The notes: generated from the letters alone by a model not told the origin. A stretch of 64,000 nucleotides of DNA from Methylosinus sp. H3A (GCF_015709455.1 NZ_JADNQW010000005.1:2093501-2157500); one strand, 5' to 3'. Shown: positions 19,151 through 28,318, counted from the first letter of the stretch. Made by a program: numbers and translations.

Positions 19151-19513
19151 GTCGGCTTTCAGTTGTCCGTCCGGCCTCGAAAGATTCGAGACAATGACGG
19201 CCGAGATTGGTGGAGGGTCGCTTCGTTCGAACGCGTCTCGAGACGGGCGTGCGCGCCCGAGGGGGCAGACACTCGTCGATATTCGGGACGGATAGCGCGA
19301 ATGGAAGCAGCTCAAATCATGAGCGAAAGCTTCCCGTCAAAGGCGTATACAGCCGGCGCGGTCTAGACAGCCGTCATGGCTTTCGATCCGCGCGGCGCGC
19401 AGCGCTCCCATGGGCCGAGAAGCATTTATCGCGCCAACTATCGCGCGGTCTCCCGACAAAATTCGGGGATCGTCGGCTTGCAATGACGGCCGTCGCGGCG
19501 CGTCTCTTATTGA
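19151..19513. other. Intergenic region without a convincing gene
   Basis: Open frames here are arginine/serine rich and unlike neighbouring proteins. Two fragments ending CAATGACGGCCG (about 19193 and 19482) resemble half-units of the dispersed palindromic repeat. No clear terminator for cysN (T-run after a stem) was seen. Confidence 0.5.
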
Positions 19514-21139
19514 TTACAAGCCGACGTCGTCATGCGGCCGCTCGTTCTTCTCGAGGCCGATGCCGAAACGCGTCCACAGCTGTTCGTGGACGTAATAGAG
19601 CGCGATCTTGGAGACGACCTCCGCGCCCGTGATCGCAGCCGCAATCTTCGAATCCTGCGTGAAGGCGAAAGCGACGCCGAAGGTCACGAGGCTGCCGGGC
19701 ACGCGCCAGGACAAGGATTTGATGAGGCTGCGCAAAGGCGTCTGGCGCAGGAGATCGGGCGACGGCACGCCCTCCATGGAGGCGTAGCTCGCCTCGACGC
19801 CGTTTCGCGCGCTGCGCTCGGTCCAGGCCGATCGCTGCACCATGCCCACGGCGACCGTCTCATTGGTCACGCGATCGATGAGGATGAAGCCGCCCGTCTC
19901 GCGATTGCCGTCATAAGGGTCGCAGGCGATCGCCGTGTCGAGCCACAGCTCGGCCTCGCCGATCTCGTTGAAGGCGAGCGTCACGCTCGGATCGGAGAGC
20001 GGCTCGGCGAGGCCGCTTTCGATCTTGATGTGCGAGCCGACTGTCTTGACGAAGGCCGGAGTCGTGCGCGCCCCGAGCTTCACGAGATAGCTCTTGTCGA
20101 CTATGAGCGGCTCGCGCACGAGCCACAGGAGCTTTGCCGACAGTCGATCGCCGATCTTGGCCGGCGACACGGGCGAGACCAGCATGTCGCCGCGCGAAAT
20201 ATCGATCTCTTCGCTCAGTGTCAGCGTGACCGATTGGCCCGCGACCGCATGGGTGAGATCGCCGTCATAGGTGACGACGCGCGCGACCGTCGTGTCGCGT
20301 CCGGAAGGCAGAATGCGGACGATATCGCCCGGCTTCACATTGCCGCTGGCGATGAAGCCCGAGAATCCACGGAAATCATGGGTGGGCCGGTTCACCCATT
20401 GCACGGGGAAGCGGAAGGGCAGCACACGGGCGTTGTCGTCCGGCGCGACATTCTCGAGATAGCCGAGCAAAGGCGGACCGGAATACCAGTCCATCTTCTT
20501 GCTCGCATGCACGAGATTGTCGCCATCCTTGGCGACGAGCGGAATGACCGCGATGGTGAGGAAGCGCAAATGCTCGGCGAAGGCGCGGAAGTCACGCTCG
20601 ATCGCGTCGAAAATCTCCTGCGAATAGGAGACGAGATCCATTTTGTTGACGGCGACGACGACATGGCGCACGCCGAGCATGGACACGATGACGCTGTGGC
20701 GGCGTGTCTGATCGAGCAGGCCCCGGCGCGCGTCGACGAGCAGCACGGCGAGCTCGGCCGTCGAGGCGCCCGTCGCCATATTGCGCGTATATTGCTCATG
20801 GCCGGGCGTGTCGGCGACGATGAATTTGCGCTTCTCGGTCGCGAAATAGCGATAGGCGACATCGATGGTGATGCCCTGCTCGCGCTCGGCCGCGAGGCCG
20901 TCGACGAGCAGCGCGAAATCGAGATCGTCGCCCTGCGTGCCGTGCTTCTTCGAATCCTTCTCGAGCGCGGCGATGAGATCGTCGGGCGCGAGATCGGCGT
21001 CATAGAGCAGGCGGCCGATCAGCGTCGACTTGCCGTCGTCCACCGAGCCGCAGGTGATGAAGCGCAGCAGAGGCTTGTCGGCGGGCGCCGGCCCGGCGGG
21101 GGCGCGCAGCGGCGCAGGCGTGGCGAGGCCGCCGTGCAT
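19514..21139 (-). CDS. cysN: CysN, sulfate adenylyltransferase GTPase subunit with C-terminal DUF2061-like membrane domain
   Basis: CysN with CysD forms ATP sulfurylase, making APS from sulfate with GTP hydrolysis. GTPase motifs are present: GSVDDGKSTLIGRLL, DTPGHEQYTRNMATGAS and VAVNKMDLV. The GTPase and beta-barrel part ends near residue 465. The last about 75 residues (SLIKSLSWRVPGSLVTFGVA, then a hydrophobic ITGAEVVSKIALYYVHEQLW) resemble DUF2061, a small membrane domain. There is no APS kinase (CysC) module. The ATG at 21139 overlaps the cysD stop as TGATG. Known CysN or CysNC proteins normally lack the extra domain, so the fusion is notable. Confidence 0.92.
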   Translation of the reverse strand: MHGGLATPAPLRAPAGPAPADKPLLRFITCGSVDDGKSTLIGRLLYDADLAPDDLIAALEKDSKKHGTQGDDLDFALLVDGLAAEREQGITIDVAYRYFATEKRKFIVADTPGHEQYTRNMATGASTAELAVLLVDARRGLLDQTRRHSVIVSMLGVRHVVVAVNKMDLVSYSQEIFDAIERDFRAFAEHLRFLTIAVIPLVAKDGDNLVHASKKMDWYSGPPLLGYLENVAPDDNARVLPFRFPVQWVNRPTHDFRGFSGFIASGNVKPGDIVRILPSGRDTTVARVVTYDGDLTHAVAGQSVTLTLSEEIDISRGDMLVSPVSPAKIGDRLSAKLLWLVREPLIVDKSYLVKLGARTTPAFVKTVGSHIKIESGLAEPLSDPSVTLAFNEIGEAELWLDTAIACDPYDGNRETGGFILIDRVTNETVAVGMVQRSAWTERSARNGVEASYASMEGVPSPDLLRQTPLRSLIKSLSWRVPGSLVTFGVAFAFTQDSKIAAAITGAEVVSKIALYYVHEQLWTRFGIGLEKNERPHDDVGL

Positions 21140-22056
21140 CAAAAATAACCCTCCTGCTTCTTCTGCTCCATCGACGAGGAGCCGTCATGGTCGATGAGGC
21201 GGCCCTGGCGCTCGGAGGAGCGGCTCGCGCGCATCTCGGCGATGATCTCTTCCAAAGTCGCCGCGGAACTCTCGATCGCGCCGGTCAGAGGATAGCAGCC
21301 GAGCGTGCGGAAGCGCACTTTTCTCTGCTGTATCGTCTCGCCGGGCTGCAGCTTCAGCCGATCGTCGTCGACCATGATCAGCATGCCGTCGCGATCGATC
21401 ACCGGCCGCTCCGCCGCGAAATAGAGCGGCACGACGTCTATCCCTTCGCGCGCGATATAGTCCCACACATCCGCCTCGGTCCAATTGGACAGCGGGAAGA
21501 CGCGCAGGCTCTCGCCCGGCCCCTTGCGCGCGTTGTAGAGCCGCCAGAATTCGGGGCGCTGCGCCTTGGGATCCCAGCGATGCTGCGCATTGCGGAAGGA
21601 GAGCACGCGCTCCTTGGCTCGGGATTTTTCCTCGTCGCGCCGCGCGCCGCCGAAGGCCGCGTCGAATTTCCATTTGTCGAGCGCCTGCTTCAGCGCGTCG
21701 GTCTTCATGATTTGCGTATGGAGCTGCGATCCATGCACGGTGGGATCGATGTTGATCGCGACCCCTTCCGGATTGGTGTGGACGAGCAGCTCCAGGCCCG
21801 TCTCGGCCGCGCGACGATCGCGAAAGGCGATCATCTCCTTGAACTTCCATGTCGTGTCGACATGCAGCAAGGGGAAGGGCGGCTTCGACGGATAAAAGGC
21901 CTTCATGGCGAGATGCAGCATTACCGCCGAATCCTTGCCGATCGAATAGAGCATCACCGGCCGTTCGCATTCGGCGACGACCTCGCGCATGATGTGGATG
22001 CTCTCCGCCTCGAGCCGATCGAGATGGCCGAGCGGCTTGGCCGCCAGCGCATTCAT
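21139..22056 (-). CDS. cysD: CysD, sulfate adenylyltransferase subunit 2
   Basis: CysD (305 aa) is the catalytic ATP pyrophosphatase-type subunit of ATP sulfurylase. The PP-loop is [18 protein letters not shown] (about residue 38), followed by [19 protein letters not shown]. Its ATG overlaps the cysH stop by four bases. Length matches the family. Confidence 0.97.
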   Translation of the reverse strand: MNALAAKPLGHLDRLEAESIHIMREVVAECERPVMLYSIGKDSAVMLHLAMKAFYPSKPPFPLLHVDTTWKFKEMIAFRDRRAAETGLELLVHTNPEGVAINIDPTVHGSQLHTQIMKTDALKQALDKWKFDAAFGGARRDEEKSRAKERVLSFRNAQHRWDPKAQRPEFWRLYNARKGPGESLRVFPLSNWTEADVWDYIAREGIDVVPLYFAAERPVIDRDGMLIMVDDDRLKLQPGETIQQRKVRFRTLGCYPLTGAIESSAATLEEIIAEMRASRSSERQGRLIDHDGSSSMEQKKQEGYF

Positions 22057-22802
22057 CGCGGATCCTCCGGCGCAGGCCCGCGCGTCAAACGTCCGTCAGG
22101 ACCGACGTGCAGGCCGCATTCCTTTTTCTCGTCCTCTTCCCACCACCAGCGGCCGGCGCGCTCGCTCTCGCCGGGCTCCAGCGCGCGCGTGCAGGGCGCG
22201 CAGCCGATGGACAGGAACCCCTTGGCGTGCAGCTCGTTCACGGGCACGCTGAACGCCTCCGTCGCGGCGACGATGGCCTCGCGCGTGTAATCGGCGAGCG
22301 GATTGAGCTTGACGAGCTTGCGGTCGTTGTCGAGCTCGATGAGATTCACGCCTTCGCGCGCCTGCGATTGATCGGCGCGGAGTCCCGTCACCCAGGCGGA
22401 GGCGCCGGCGAGCAGGCGGGAGAGCGGCTCCACCTTGCGCACATGGCAGCAGGCTTTGCGATTCTCGACCGCGCGATAGAAGCTGTTGACGCCATGCTCG
22501 GCGACGAACTCCGCGAGCGGCAGAGCCTGCGGATAGACCGCATGAATGCGCCGCGCGTAACGCGCCTCGGTTTCCTCCCACAGCGAGATCGTCTCCTCGA
22601 AGAGACGGCCCGTGTCGATGGTGACGACGTCGATCTCGAGCCCTTGCGTGAAGATCGAATGGGTGACGAACTGGTCCTCTATGCCGAAGCTCGTCGTGAA
22701 GACGATGTGGCCGGGAATGACCTCGCGGGCGAGCTTCAGGCGATGATCGAGATCGAGCGCGGCGAGCCGCGGCGCGAGGATTTCGACGAGCGATGGCTTC
22801 AT
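22053..22802 (-). CDS. cysH: CysH, assimilatory APS reductase ([4Fe-4S] type)
   Basis: This 249-residue reductase turns APS (or PAPS) into sulfite using thioredoxin. It has both cysteine pairs of the Fe-S APS reductase type: [11 protein letters not shown] (about residue 128) and [11 protein letters not shown] (about residue 215). PAPS-only enzymes lack these pairs, so APS use is inferred and fits the missing APS kinase. MKPSLVEIL at 22802 is the chosen start, overlapping the DUF934 gene by four bases; the longer frame to 22895 runs inside that gene. Confidence 0.93.
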   Translation of the reverse strand: MKPSLVEILAPRLAALDLDHRLKLAREVIPGHIVFTTSFGIEDQFVTHSIFTQGLEIDVVTIDTGRLFEETISLWEETEARYARRIHAVYPQALPLAEFVAEHGVNSFYRAVENRKACCHVRKVEPLSRLLAGASAWVTGLRADQSQAREGVNLIELDNDRKLVKLNPLADYTREAIVAATEAFSVPVNELHAKGFLSIGCAPCTRALEPGESERAGRWWWEEDEKKECGLHVGPDGRLTRGPAPEDPR

Positions 22803-23299
22803 GCGGCGCCCTTTCGTCGACGGTCGAGTATGGACGCGCCTCCGGGAATCCCGCGCTGATAGGAGAGGCTGCGCGCTTGGCGCGCCTTCGCCCAATTGGC
22901 TTCTCCGTGATGGGCCGCGAGCTCGTCCGGGATTTCGATGCGATCGAAGCCGCTGCCGATCGCGTGCAGATATTGGTCCGGCGTCAGCTTTCCGCTCGCC
23001 CGCAATTCGCCGGAAAAGCCCTCGCGGCGCAGCAGCCGCGCCAACGAGAAGCCGCGCCCGTCGGTAAAGGCGGGAAAGGCGATGTCGATGAGCGCGAGAC
23101 GCTCGAAATAGGGCGCGAGCGCCTTCGGGTCTGTCGTATTGGCGATGTAGACGCCCACCGCCGCGAGCCGCGCATCGTCGAGCGTGGCGGGCAGGCGCGC
23201 GAGAGAGACGATGACCTTGCCGGAGCCGGGCAGGGATTCCTCATCGGCGAGACGACGCCACTCGTCCGCGATGAAAGCGCCGTCAGATACCAGAGCCAT
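22799..23299 (-). CDS. DUF934 family protein in sulfur-assimilation operon
   Basis: A 166-residue protein of the DUF934 family, which is repeatedly found between sulfite reductase and cysH in proteobacteria. The recognisable region is ALIDIAFPAFTDGRGFSLARLLR followed by GELRASGKLTPDQYLHAIGSGFDRIEIPD. Its function is not established; an accessory role with sulfite reductase is suggested by context. It overlaps cysI by 17 bases and cysH by four. Confidence 0.88.
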   Translation of the reverse strand: MALVSDGAFIADEWRRLADEESLPGSGKVIVSLARLPATLDDARLAAVGVYIANTTDPKALAPYFERLALIDIAFPAFTDGRGFSLARLLRREGFSGELRASGKLTPDQYLHAIGSGFDRIEIPDELAAHHGEANWAKARQARSLSYQRGIPGGASILDRRRKGAA

Positions 23300-24998
23300 C
23301 CTCGCCCTCCCGCCGCGCCGATTCCTTGAAGCGCTTATGGCCCAAGCGCCGCCACGTGTCGATGAAAGCTTCGCCGTCTCGCCGCTCGTCGAGATAGAAT
23401 TGCACGAGGCTCTCGATCACGTCCGGAACCTCCTCCGCGGAAACGCCGGGGCCGAGCAATTCGCCGATCGCGGCAGTGAGGGTCGGATCGCCGCCGAGCG
23501 TGATCTGATAGGATTCGACGCCTTTCTTCTCGAGACCGAGAATGCCGATCGCGCCGATGTGATGATGTCCGCAGGCGTTGATGCAGCCGGAAATCTTGAT
23601 CCCCAGCTTGCCGATGAGGCGCTGGCGCTCGAGATCGGCGAAGCGCTCCGAGATCGCCTGGGCGATCGGTATGGAGCGCGCCGTCGCGAGCGAGCAATAG
23701 TCGAGGCCCGGGCAGGAGATGATGTCGCTGATGAGCCCGGCGTTGGCGGTGGAAAGGCCCGCCGCCTCGAGATCGCGCCACAGAGCGAGGAGATCATCCT
23801 GCTTCACATGCGGGAGAATGATGTTCTGCTCATGGCTGACGCGCAATTCGCCGAAGCCGTATTTGTCGGCCGCGTCCGCGAGCGCGCGCATCTGCGCGGA
23901 AGTGGCGTCGCCCGGAATGCCGCCGATCGGCTTGAGCGAAACCGTGACGATCGCATAGCCGGAGGTCTTGTGAGGCGAGACATTCACGGCGGCGAAAGCG
24001 GCGAATTCGGCGTTCTCCGTCTCCAGCGCCTGCGATCGCGCCGGCAAAGTCTCGTAGGGCGGCGGCGCGAAAGACGCGGCGACACGCGCGAACTCCTGCG
24101 CGTCATAAGCGAAAGGCGCGCGGTCCATGGCGGCAAATTCCGCCTCGACCTGCGCGCGGATTTCGTCGAGCCCGGTCTCATGCACCAAAATCTTGATGCG
24201 AGCCTTGTATTTATTGTCGCGCCGGCCGAAGCGGTTGTAGACGCGCAGCACCGCCTCGAGAAAGCTGAGCAGATCGGCGCGCGGCAGAAATTCGCGCAGC
24301 ACCTTGCCGACGAAGGGCGAGCGTCCGAGCCCGCCGCCGACGATCACCTCATAGCCCGTCTCGCCCGTAGCGTCCCTCACGATGCGCAGGCCGATGTCGT
24401 GAATTTTGATCGCTGCGCGATCGTGCTCCGCGCCGCTCACCGCGATCTTGAACTTGCGCGGCAGGAAGCTGAATTCGGCATGGGCGCTCGACCATTGGCG
24501 CAGGAATTCCGCCGTCGGGCGCGGATCCTCGATCTCGTCGGCCGCGACGCCGGCGAAATGATCGGCGGTCACATTGCGGATGCAATTGCCGGAGGTTTGG
24601 ATCGCATGCATGTCGACATCGGCGAGCGCCTCGAGAATATCGGGCACATCGACGAGCTTCGGCCAGTTATATTGGAGGTTCTGCCGCGTGGTGAAATGGC
24701 CGTAGCCCTTGTCCCAGCGGTCGGCGATATAGGCGAGCTGGCGCATCTGCCGCGAGGTGAGCGAGCCATAGGGAATGGCGACGCGCAGCATATAGGCGTG
24801 CAGCTGCAGATAGAGCCCGTTCATCAGGCGGAAGGGGCGGAATTCGTCCTCCGTCAGCGCGCCGGCGAGGCGCCGCTCCACCTGTCCCCGGAACTCCGCG
24901 ACGCGCTCGCGCACGAAGGCGCGGTCATATTCGTCATAGGCGTAGATCGTCGGCGCGGCGTTGGGGCGCGGCGTCAGGGCTGGATCATGCGCAGTCAT
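23283..24998 (-). CDS. cysI: CysI-type nitrite/sulfite reductase hemoprotein
   Basis: This 571-residue siroheme enzyme reduces sulfite to sulfide. The siroheme-[4Fe-4S] cysteines are in CPGLDYCSLATARS and GCINACGHHHIGAIG, near residues 429-482. Substrate and siroheme arginines are in RQNLQYNWPK and CIRNVTADHF. The start MTAHDPALTP at 24998 forms an ATGA overlap with the upstream gene; an earlier in-frame start at 25025 is less likely. The ferredoxin gene two places upstream makes a ferredoxin-dependent reductase likely, since no cysJ flavoprotein is present. Confidence 0.94.
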   Translation of the reverse strand: MTAHDPALTPRPNAAPTIYAYDEYDRAFVRERVAEFRGQVERRLAGALTEDEFRPFRLMNGLYLQLHAYMLRVAIPYGSLTSRQMRQLAYIADRWDKGYGHFTTRQNLQYNWPKLVDVPDILEALADVDMHAIQTSGNCIRNVTADHFAGVAADEIEDPRPTAEFLRQWSSAHAEFSFLPRKFKIAVSGAEHDRAAIKIHDIGLRIVRDATGETGYEVIVGGGLGRSPFVGKVLREFLPRADLLSFLEAVLRVYNRFGRRDNKYKARIKILVHETGLDEIRAQVEAEFAAMDRAPFAYDAQEFARVAASFAPPPYETLPARSQALETENAEFAAFAAVNVSPHKTSGYAIVTVSLKPIGGIPGDATSAQMRALADAADKYGFGELRVSHEQNIILPHVKQDDLLALWRDLEAAGLSTANAGLISDIISCPGLDYCSLATARSIPIAQAISERFADLERQRLIGKLGIKISGCINACGHHHIGAIGILGLEKKGVESYQITLGGDPTLTAAIGELLGPGVSAEEVPDVIESLVQFYLDERRDGEAFIDTWRRLGHKRFKESARREGEDGSGI

Positions 24999-25324
24999 CG
25001 ACCATCCCCAATTCCACGCAGCCACGCCTGCTTCCCCAGATCGCGCCGCACGCTCGGGCCGGCGGCGCGGAACTTCTCGCGAAAATGCAGCGGCGTCGGC
25101 GCGCCGGCCTCGCTCAGCTCGACTTCGACGAGATAGGCGTCGACAACGCGATTGGCCCCGACATCGGCCTTGCCGGCCGCATCGAGCGCCGCCGCCTCGG
25201 CCGCGTCATAAGCAATTTTCGCGCGCAGGAGATCGCGCTCCCAGCCCTCTGCGCCGAGAAACACGACGTCGCCCTCGGCGAGATCGCTGGCGACGAGGAT
25301 TTGCGGACGGACGGGCCGGGTCAT
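24995..25324 (-). CDS. DUF2849 family protein
   Basis: A 109-residue protein beginning MTRPVRPQILVASDLAEGDVVFLG, matching the DUF2849 family usually encoded just upstream of alphaproteobacterial cysI. It overlaps fdx and cysI by four bases each. The role is unknown; tight coupling suggests a helper for sulfite reductase. The longer frame up to 25474 runs within fdx and is not used. Confidence 0.85.
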   Translation of the reverse strand: MTRPVRPQILVASDLAEGDVVFLGAEGWERDLLRAKIAYDAAEAAALDAAGKADVGANRVVDAYLVEVELSEAGAPTPLHFREKFRAAGPSVRRDLGKQAWLRGIGDGR

Positions 25325-25638
25325 GTCGGCTCCTTGACCAGAGTGAGCTTCAGCCCGTCGAGCTCGTCCGACCAGATGATCTGGCAGGAGAGCCGCGAGG
25401 TCTCGTGCAGAAACGGCAATTCGTCGAGCTTGTCGATCTCGTCGTCGCGCGGCGGCGCGACCTTGTCGGCCCATTCTGGATCGAGCACGATATGGCAGGA
25501 CGCGCAGGCGACAGCGCCGCCGCAGGTGCCTTCCATGCCCATTCCATAGTCGCGCAAAATCTCCATCAAGCGCCAGCCTTCGACAGGCTCGAGTTCATGG
25601 GTGACGCCTTCTGCATCCTCTACCCGGATCACACTCAT
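25321..25638 (-). CDS. [2Fe-2S] ferredoxin of the sulfur-assimilation operon
   Basis: A 105-residue adrenodoxin-type ferredoxin. Cluster cysteines are in GTCGGAVACASCHIVLD (CxxxxxCxxC) with the fourth in SRLSCQIIW. As first gene of the fdx-DUF2849-cysI-DUF934-cysH-cysD-cysN run, with coupled ends, it is the likely electron donor to CysI. That role is inference. FDX-type ferredoxins also serve Fe-S cluster assembly elsewhere, so an isc-like function is the alternative. Confidence 0.9.
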   Translation of the reverse strand: MSVIRVEDAEGVTHELEPVEGWRLMEILRDYGMGMEGTCGGAVACASCHIVLDPEWADKVAPPRDDEIDKLDELPFLHETSRLSCQIIWSDELDGLKLTLVKEPT

Positions 25639-25997
25639 CCTCTTCTCCGAGTAGGCGCGATCACCGTGACGGCGCTCTTCCTTCGGGTGGCGGCCCCGCG
25701 CAGAATCGCGCCGGGCAAAACGGCCGCGCCGACCGCCGCATGAGGTGGCGACCGTCGCGCGAACCGCGATCCTTCAAAAATGTGAGACCTACTTATTCGA
25801 GGTCGCGCGAATGTCAATTCACTATAAGACGGCGCTAGGTCTCGAAAAACTACAAACCCCATTCGTGGTATCAACCGGAAAGGTTTCGATCGCGCCTGCC
25901 GCGGCGAGAAAAGGCTCGGCGCGCGCAACCCATAAATGGTAATGGACATCTGTTCCTGCGGCCCGAACTCGGGCGCGAGCGAAATAGGTGCTAGGCT
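25639..25997. other. Divergent intergenic region between fdx operon and ParA-like gene
   Basis: No real gene is seen here; the 65-codon frame at 25745 has no ribosome site and no family features. The stretch is richer in A/T than its surroundings around 25770-25870 and holds the putative fdx promoter. Confidence 0.55.
25786..25817 (-). promoter_or_regulatory. Putative promoter of the fdx-cys operon with overlapping inverted repeat
   Basis: On the minus strand TTGACA (25812-25817) is followed after 16 bases by TAAGTA (25790-25795). An inverted repeat GACCT-N9-AGGTC (25786-25804) covers the -10 and could bind a repressor. The -10 is weak, so this is tentative. Confidence 0.4.
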
Positions 25998-26831
25998 ATG
26001 GCTCAAAGACCGACCAAAGAAACCAAGCAGAGTCCGGCGCGTGAGGAGCGGCCGCCGATCGCCCGGGAGAAAACCCCGCCTCTCGCCCCGCTGAGAGGCC
26101 GGCCGACGCTCATTCTGGTCGGAGCCGACAAGGGCGGCGTGGGCAAGACGACGATCGCGCGCGTGCTGCTCGACTATCTCGCCGCCAACAATGTCCTGAC
26201 CCGGGCCTTCGACACGGAGACGCCGCGCGGCACGCTCTATCGTTTTCATCCCGATCACACGAGCGTCGTCGACCTCACCTCGACATCCGATCAGATGAAG
26301 ATCATCGACACGCTGGCGACGGCTCAGGTCAAGGTCAGCGTGGTCGACGTTCGCGCCGGCGGGCTGGAGCCCGCGCTGCAGGCGCTGCAGGACACGGGCT
26401 TCCTCGAGGCGGTGGCGGAAGGGGAGGTCGGCTTCATTCTGTTCCATGTGCTCGGATCGTCCATCGCGTCGCTCGACGAGATCGCAGAAGTCGCGCCCTA
26501 TGTCGAGGATGCGGACTATTTCCTCGTCAAGAACCATGTCAACGACACCACATTTTTCGAATGGGACCCGGTGACGCACCGCAAATATTTCGAGAAAGTG
26601 GAGACTGCGGGCGAGATCACCATCCCCAAGCTCAACGAATTGTCCTATGAACAGGTTGAGATCGCCGGCGCGCCTTTTTCCACCTTCGTCGCCAATCGGA
26701 CGGCGGAAGGAGAGCCGGCGGACCATTCCTTCGTCCTTCGCGGTTATGTTCGCACTTGGCAGAACAGGATCGCCGACGAATTCGACCGCATCCGTCTGCT
26801 GGATCGGATCGCCGGCAGGGAGGGCGCATAG
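25998..26831 (+). CDS. ParA/MinD-like P-loop ATPase
   Basis: A 277-residue protein with the deviant Walker A motif VGADKGGVGKTTIARVL (about residues 42-58), then FDTETPRGTLYRF, and VVDVRAGGLEPALQ in the Walker B region. These define a ParA/MinD-type ATPase. The N-terminal 35 residues are basic and proline rich. There is no ParB gene nearby, so chromosome or plasmid partition is unlikely; the cargo is unknown. A related protein with a broken P-loop follows 59 bases downstream, suggesting a pair. Confidence 0.8.
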   Translation: MAQRPTKETKQSPAREERPPIAREKTPPLAPLRGRPTLILVGADKGGVGKTTIARVLLDYLAANNVLTRAFDTETPRGTLYRFHPDHTSVVDLTSTSDQMKIIDTLATAQVKVSVVDVRAGGLEPALQALQDTGFLEAVAEGEVGFILFHVLGSSIASLDEIAEVAPYVEDADYFLVKNHVNDTTFFEWDPVTHRKYFEKVETAGEITIPKLNELSYEQVEIAGAPFSTFVANRTAEGEPADHSFVLRGYVRTWQNRIADEFDRIRLLDRIAGREGA

Positions 26832-26890
26832 CGCCGGACTCGGGTGATCTGTAAAAACGCGAGCCTCGGGCGGCGCCGAGAGAGTGAGAG

Positions 26891-27604
26891 ATGAGTCGAC
26901 GCACTTTAGTGTTCGTCGTCTGTTCCCCGCATCCGCGATCGGGCGTTTCGACGACCGCGCGGCTGCTGACGGATTTCTATCTCTCGCGCCTCACCGAGGT
27001 CGAAGGTTTCGACACCGATCCCCACGCCCCGCGCTATCACGAATTGTTTCCGGACCGCACGCGCGTCATCGACACCGCCGACATACGCGGGCAGATATCC
27101 TTGTTCGACCGCCTGCTCGTCGACGACGGGGTTCCCAAGATCGTCGATGTCTGGCAGCGGGCCTATGATCGGTTTTTCAAGACGGTGAAGGAGATCGGCT
27201 TCTTCGAGGAGGCGCATATGCGCGGCGTCGAGCCGATCGTGCTCTTCCATGTCGACCAGACCGAATCCTCGCTCGCCAGCGCCAAGTCGCTCTCCGCCGC
27301 TTGGCGCGACCTCTCCATGGTGGCGGTTCAGAACGAGGGCGCCGCGCCCTTGGGGGCCTATGCCCATGAGACGCTCGGCCATTATCCTTCGACGCGCAAA
27401 TTCGTCATCGGCCCGCTGGATGGCGCCGTGGCGAAATCTCTGGATCAGCCGAATCTGTCGTTGAGCCGCCTGCTGGTCTCGCCGCCGCCCGAGATGTCGA
27501 TCGTCGTTCGCGCGGCGCTGAAGGCGTGGATCGCGCCGATCTTCACGCAATTCCGGAGCTTCGAGCTACGGCAGGAGCTCGACGGCGCGAAATTCTTGAA
27601 ATAG
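26891..27604 (+). CDS. ParA-fold protein with degenerate P-loop
   Basis: This 237-residue protein resembles its upstream neighbour in layout: a hydrophobic strand FVVCSPHPRSGVSTTARLLTD at the N-terminus where Walker A should be, then RVIDTADIRGQISLFDRLLV and a late VLFHVDQTESSLASAKSLS. The loop reads HPRSGVSTT rather than KGGVGKTT, so both signature lysines are missing. ATP hydrolysis is therefore doubtful. A regulatory or scaffold partner of the intact ATPase is a reasonable guess. GAGAGAG precedes the ATG. Confidence 0.75.
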   Translation: MSRRTLVFVVCSPHPRSGVSTTARLLTDFYLSRLTEVEGFDTDPHAPRYHELFPDRTRVIDTADIRGQISLFDRLLVDDGVPKIVDVWQRAYDRFFKTVKEIGFFEEAHMRGVEPIVLFHVDQTESSLASAKSLSAAWRDLSMVAVQNEGAAPLGAYAHETLGHYPSTRKFVIGPLDGAVAKSLDQPNLSLSRLLVSPPPEMSIVVRAALKAWIAPIFTQFRSFELRQELDGAKFLK

Positions 27605-27668
27605 CCGAGGGCGCGGCGGCTCGCGTCATTCCAGCCAGAGGCGCGACCTTGGGCCCCTGAAAAGTCGG

Positions 27669-27726
27669 CGAGCCTGAAGGCGTGCGGTCCAATACCTAAT
27701 CTGGACCGCACGCCTTCAGGCTCGCT
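27669..27726. terminator. 24-bp perfect inverted repeat between convergent genes
   Basis: Arms at 27669-27692 and 27703-27726 pair perfectly around a ten-base loop. It sits between the ParA-fold gene and atpC, which converge. There is no T-run on either side, so it may be a factor-assisted terminator or a dispersed element; its arm shares GAGCC-N-GAAGGC-NN-GCGGTCC with the repeat at 62083. Confidence 0.65.
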
Positions 27727-27787
27727 CTTTCACGCGAATTCGGGAAGCGTGTCGGCGCCGGAGATCATTCTCCGATCGCCGACGGCC

Positions 27788-28186
27788 TCAAAGACCCAGA
27801 GCAGCCTTCAGCTCTTGGAGCTGGCCGAGCTTCTCGGCCGCGAGGTGGCGCGCCTCGTCGCTCTTGGCGTCGGCGACATCCTCGCTCGCATCCTTGATAT
27901 CGGCGTCGATCTTGGCGGCGTCGAGCTCGGCGACAGGAATGGCGTATTCGGCCAGAATGGTGAAGCCGCCGACGCCGACGTCGGCGAAGCCGCCGCGCAC
28001 GAACAGCTTCGCCTTATTGCCGGCCTCGTCGATCTCGACGACGCCGGGCTTCAGCACCGTCATCACCGGCGCATGGTTCTCGAGTACCGTGAACAAGCCT
28101 TCGGCGCCGGGCGCGACGACGGAGTCCACCTCCCCCGAGAACAGAAGCTTCTCAGGGGAGACGAGTTCGAAGTGGAACGTGGCCAT
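27788..28186 (-). CDS. atpC: ATP synthase F1 epsilon subunit
   Basis: AtpC (132 aa) is the rotor-stalk and inhibitory subunit. It begins [20 protein letters not shown] with the [21 protein letters not shown] segment. The longer upstream frame to 28297 lacks conservation, and MATF at 28186 is the family start. It closes the atpHAGDC operon. Confidence 0.97.
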   Translation of the reverse strand: MATFHFELVSPEKLLFSGEVDSVVAPGAEGLFTVLENHAPVMTVLKPGVVEIDEAGNKAKLFVRGGFADVGVGGFTILAEYAIPVAELDAAKIDADIKDASEDVADAKSDEARHLAAEKLGQLQELKAALGL

Positions 28187-28318
28187 GATGGGCTCCGTCG
28201 TTCGAGCAGGATTTCGGAAAAGCGGGAGCCGGCTTTCCGATGATGATCCCGCCAAGAATAAAAACTCCGAGCGGACATACGTCGCAGATCGACGCATGTC
28301 CGCTCAGCGATTAGAGGA

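Noticed and set aside
19532..21148. 538-codon plus-strand frame opposite cysN
   Set aside because: Antisense to a motif-complete CysN; high-GC third positions create long mirror frames throughout this genome.
25745..25942. 65-codon plus-strand ORF in the fdx/ParA intergenic region
   Set aside because: No ribosome site, no family, and it lies over the likely fdx promoter and inverted repeat.
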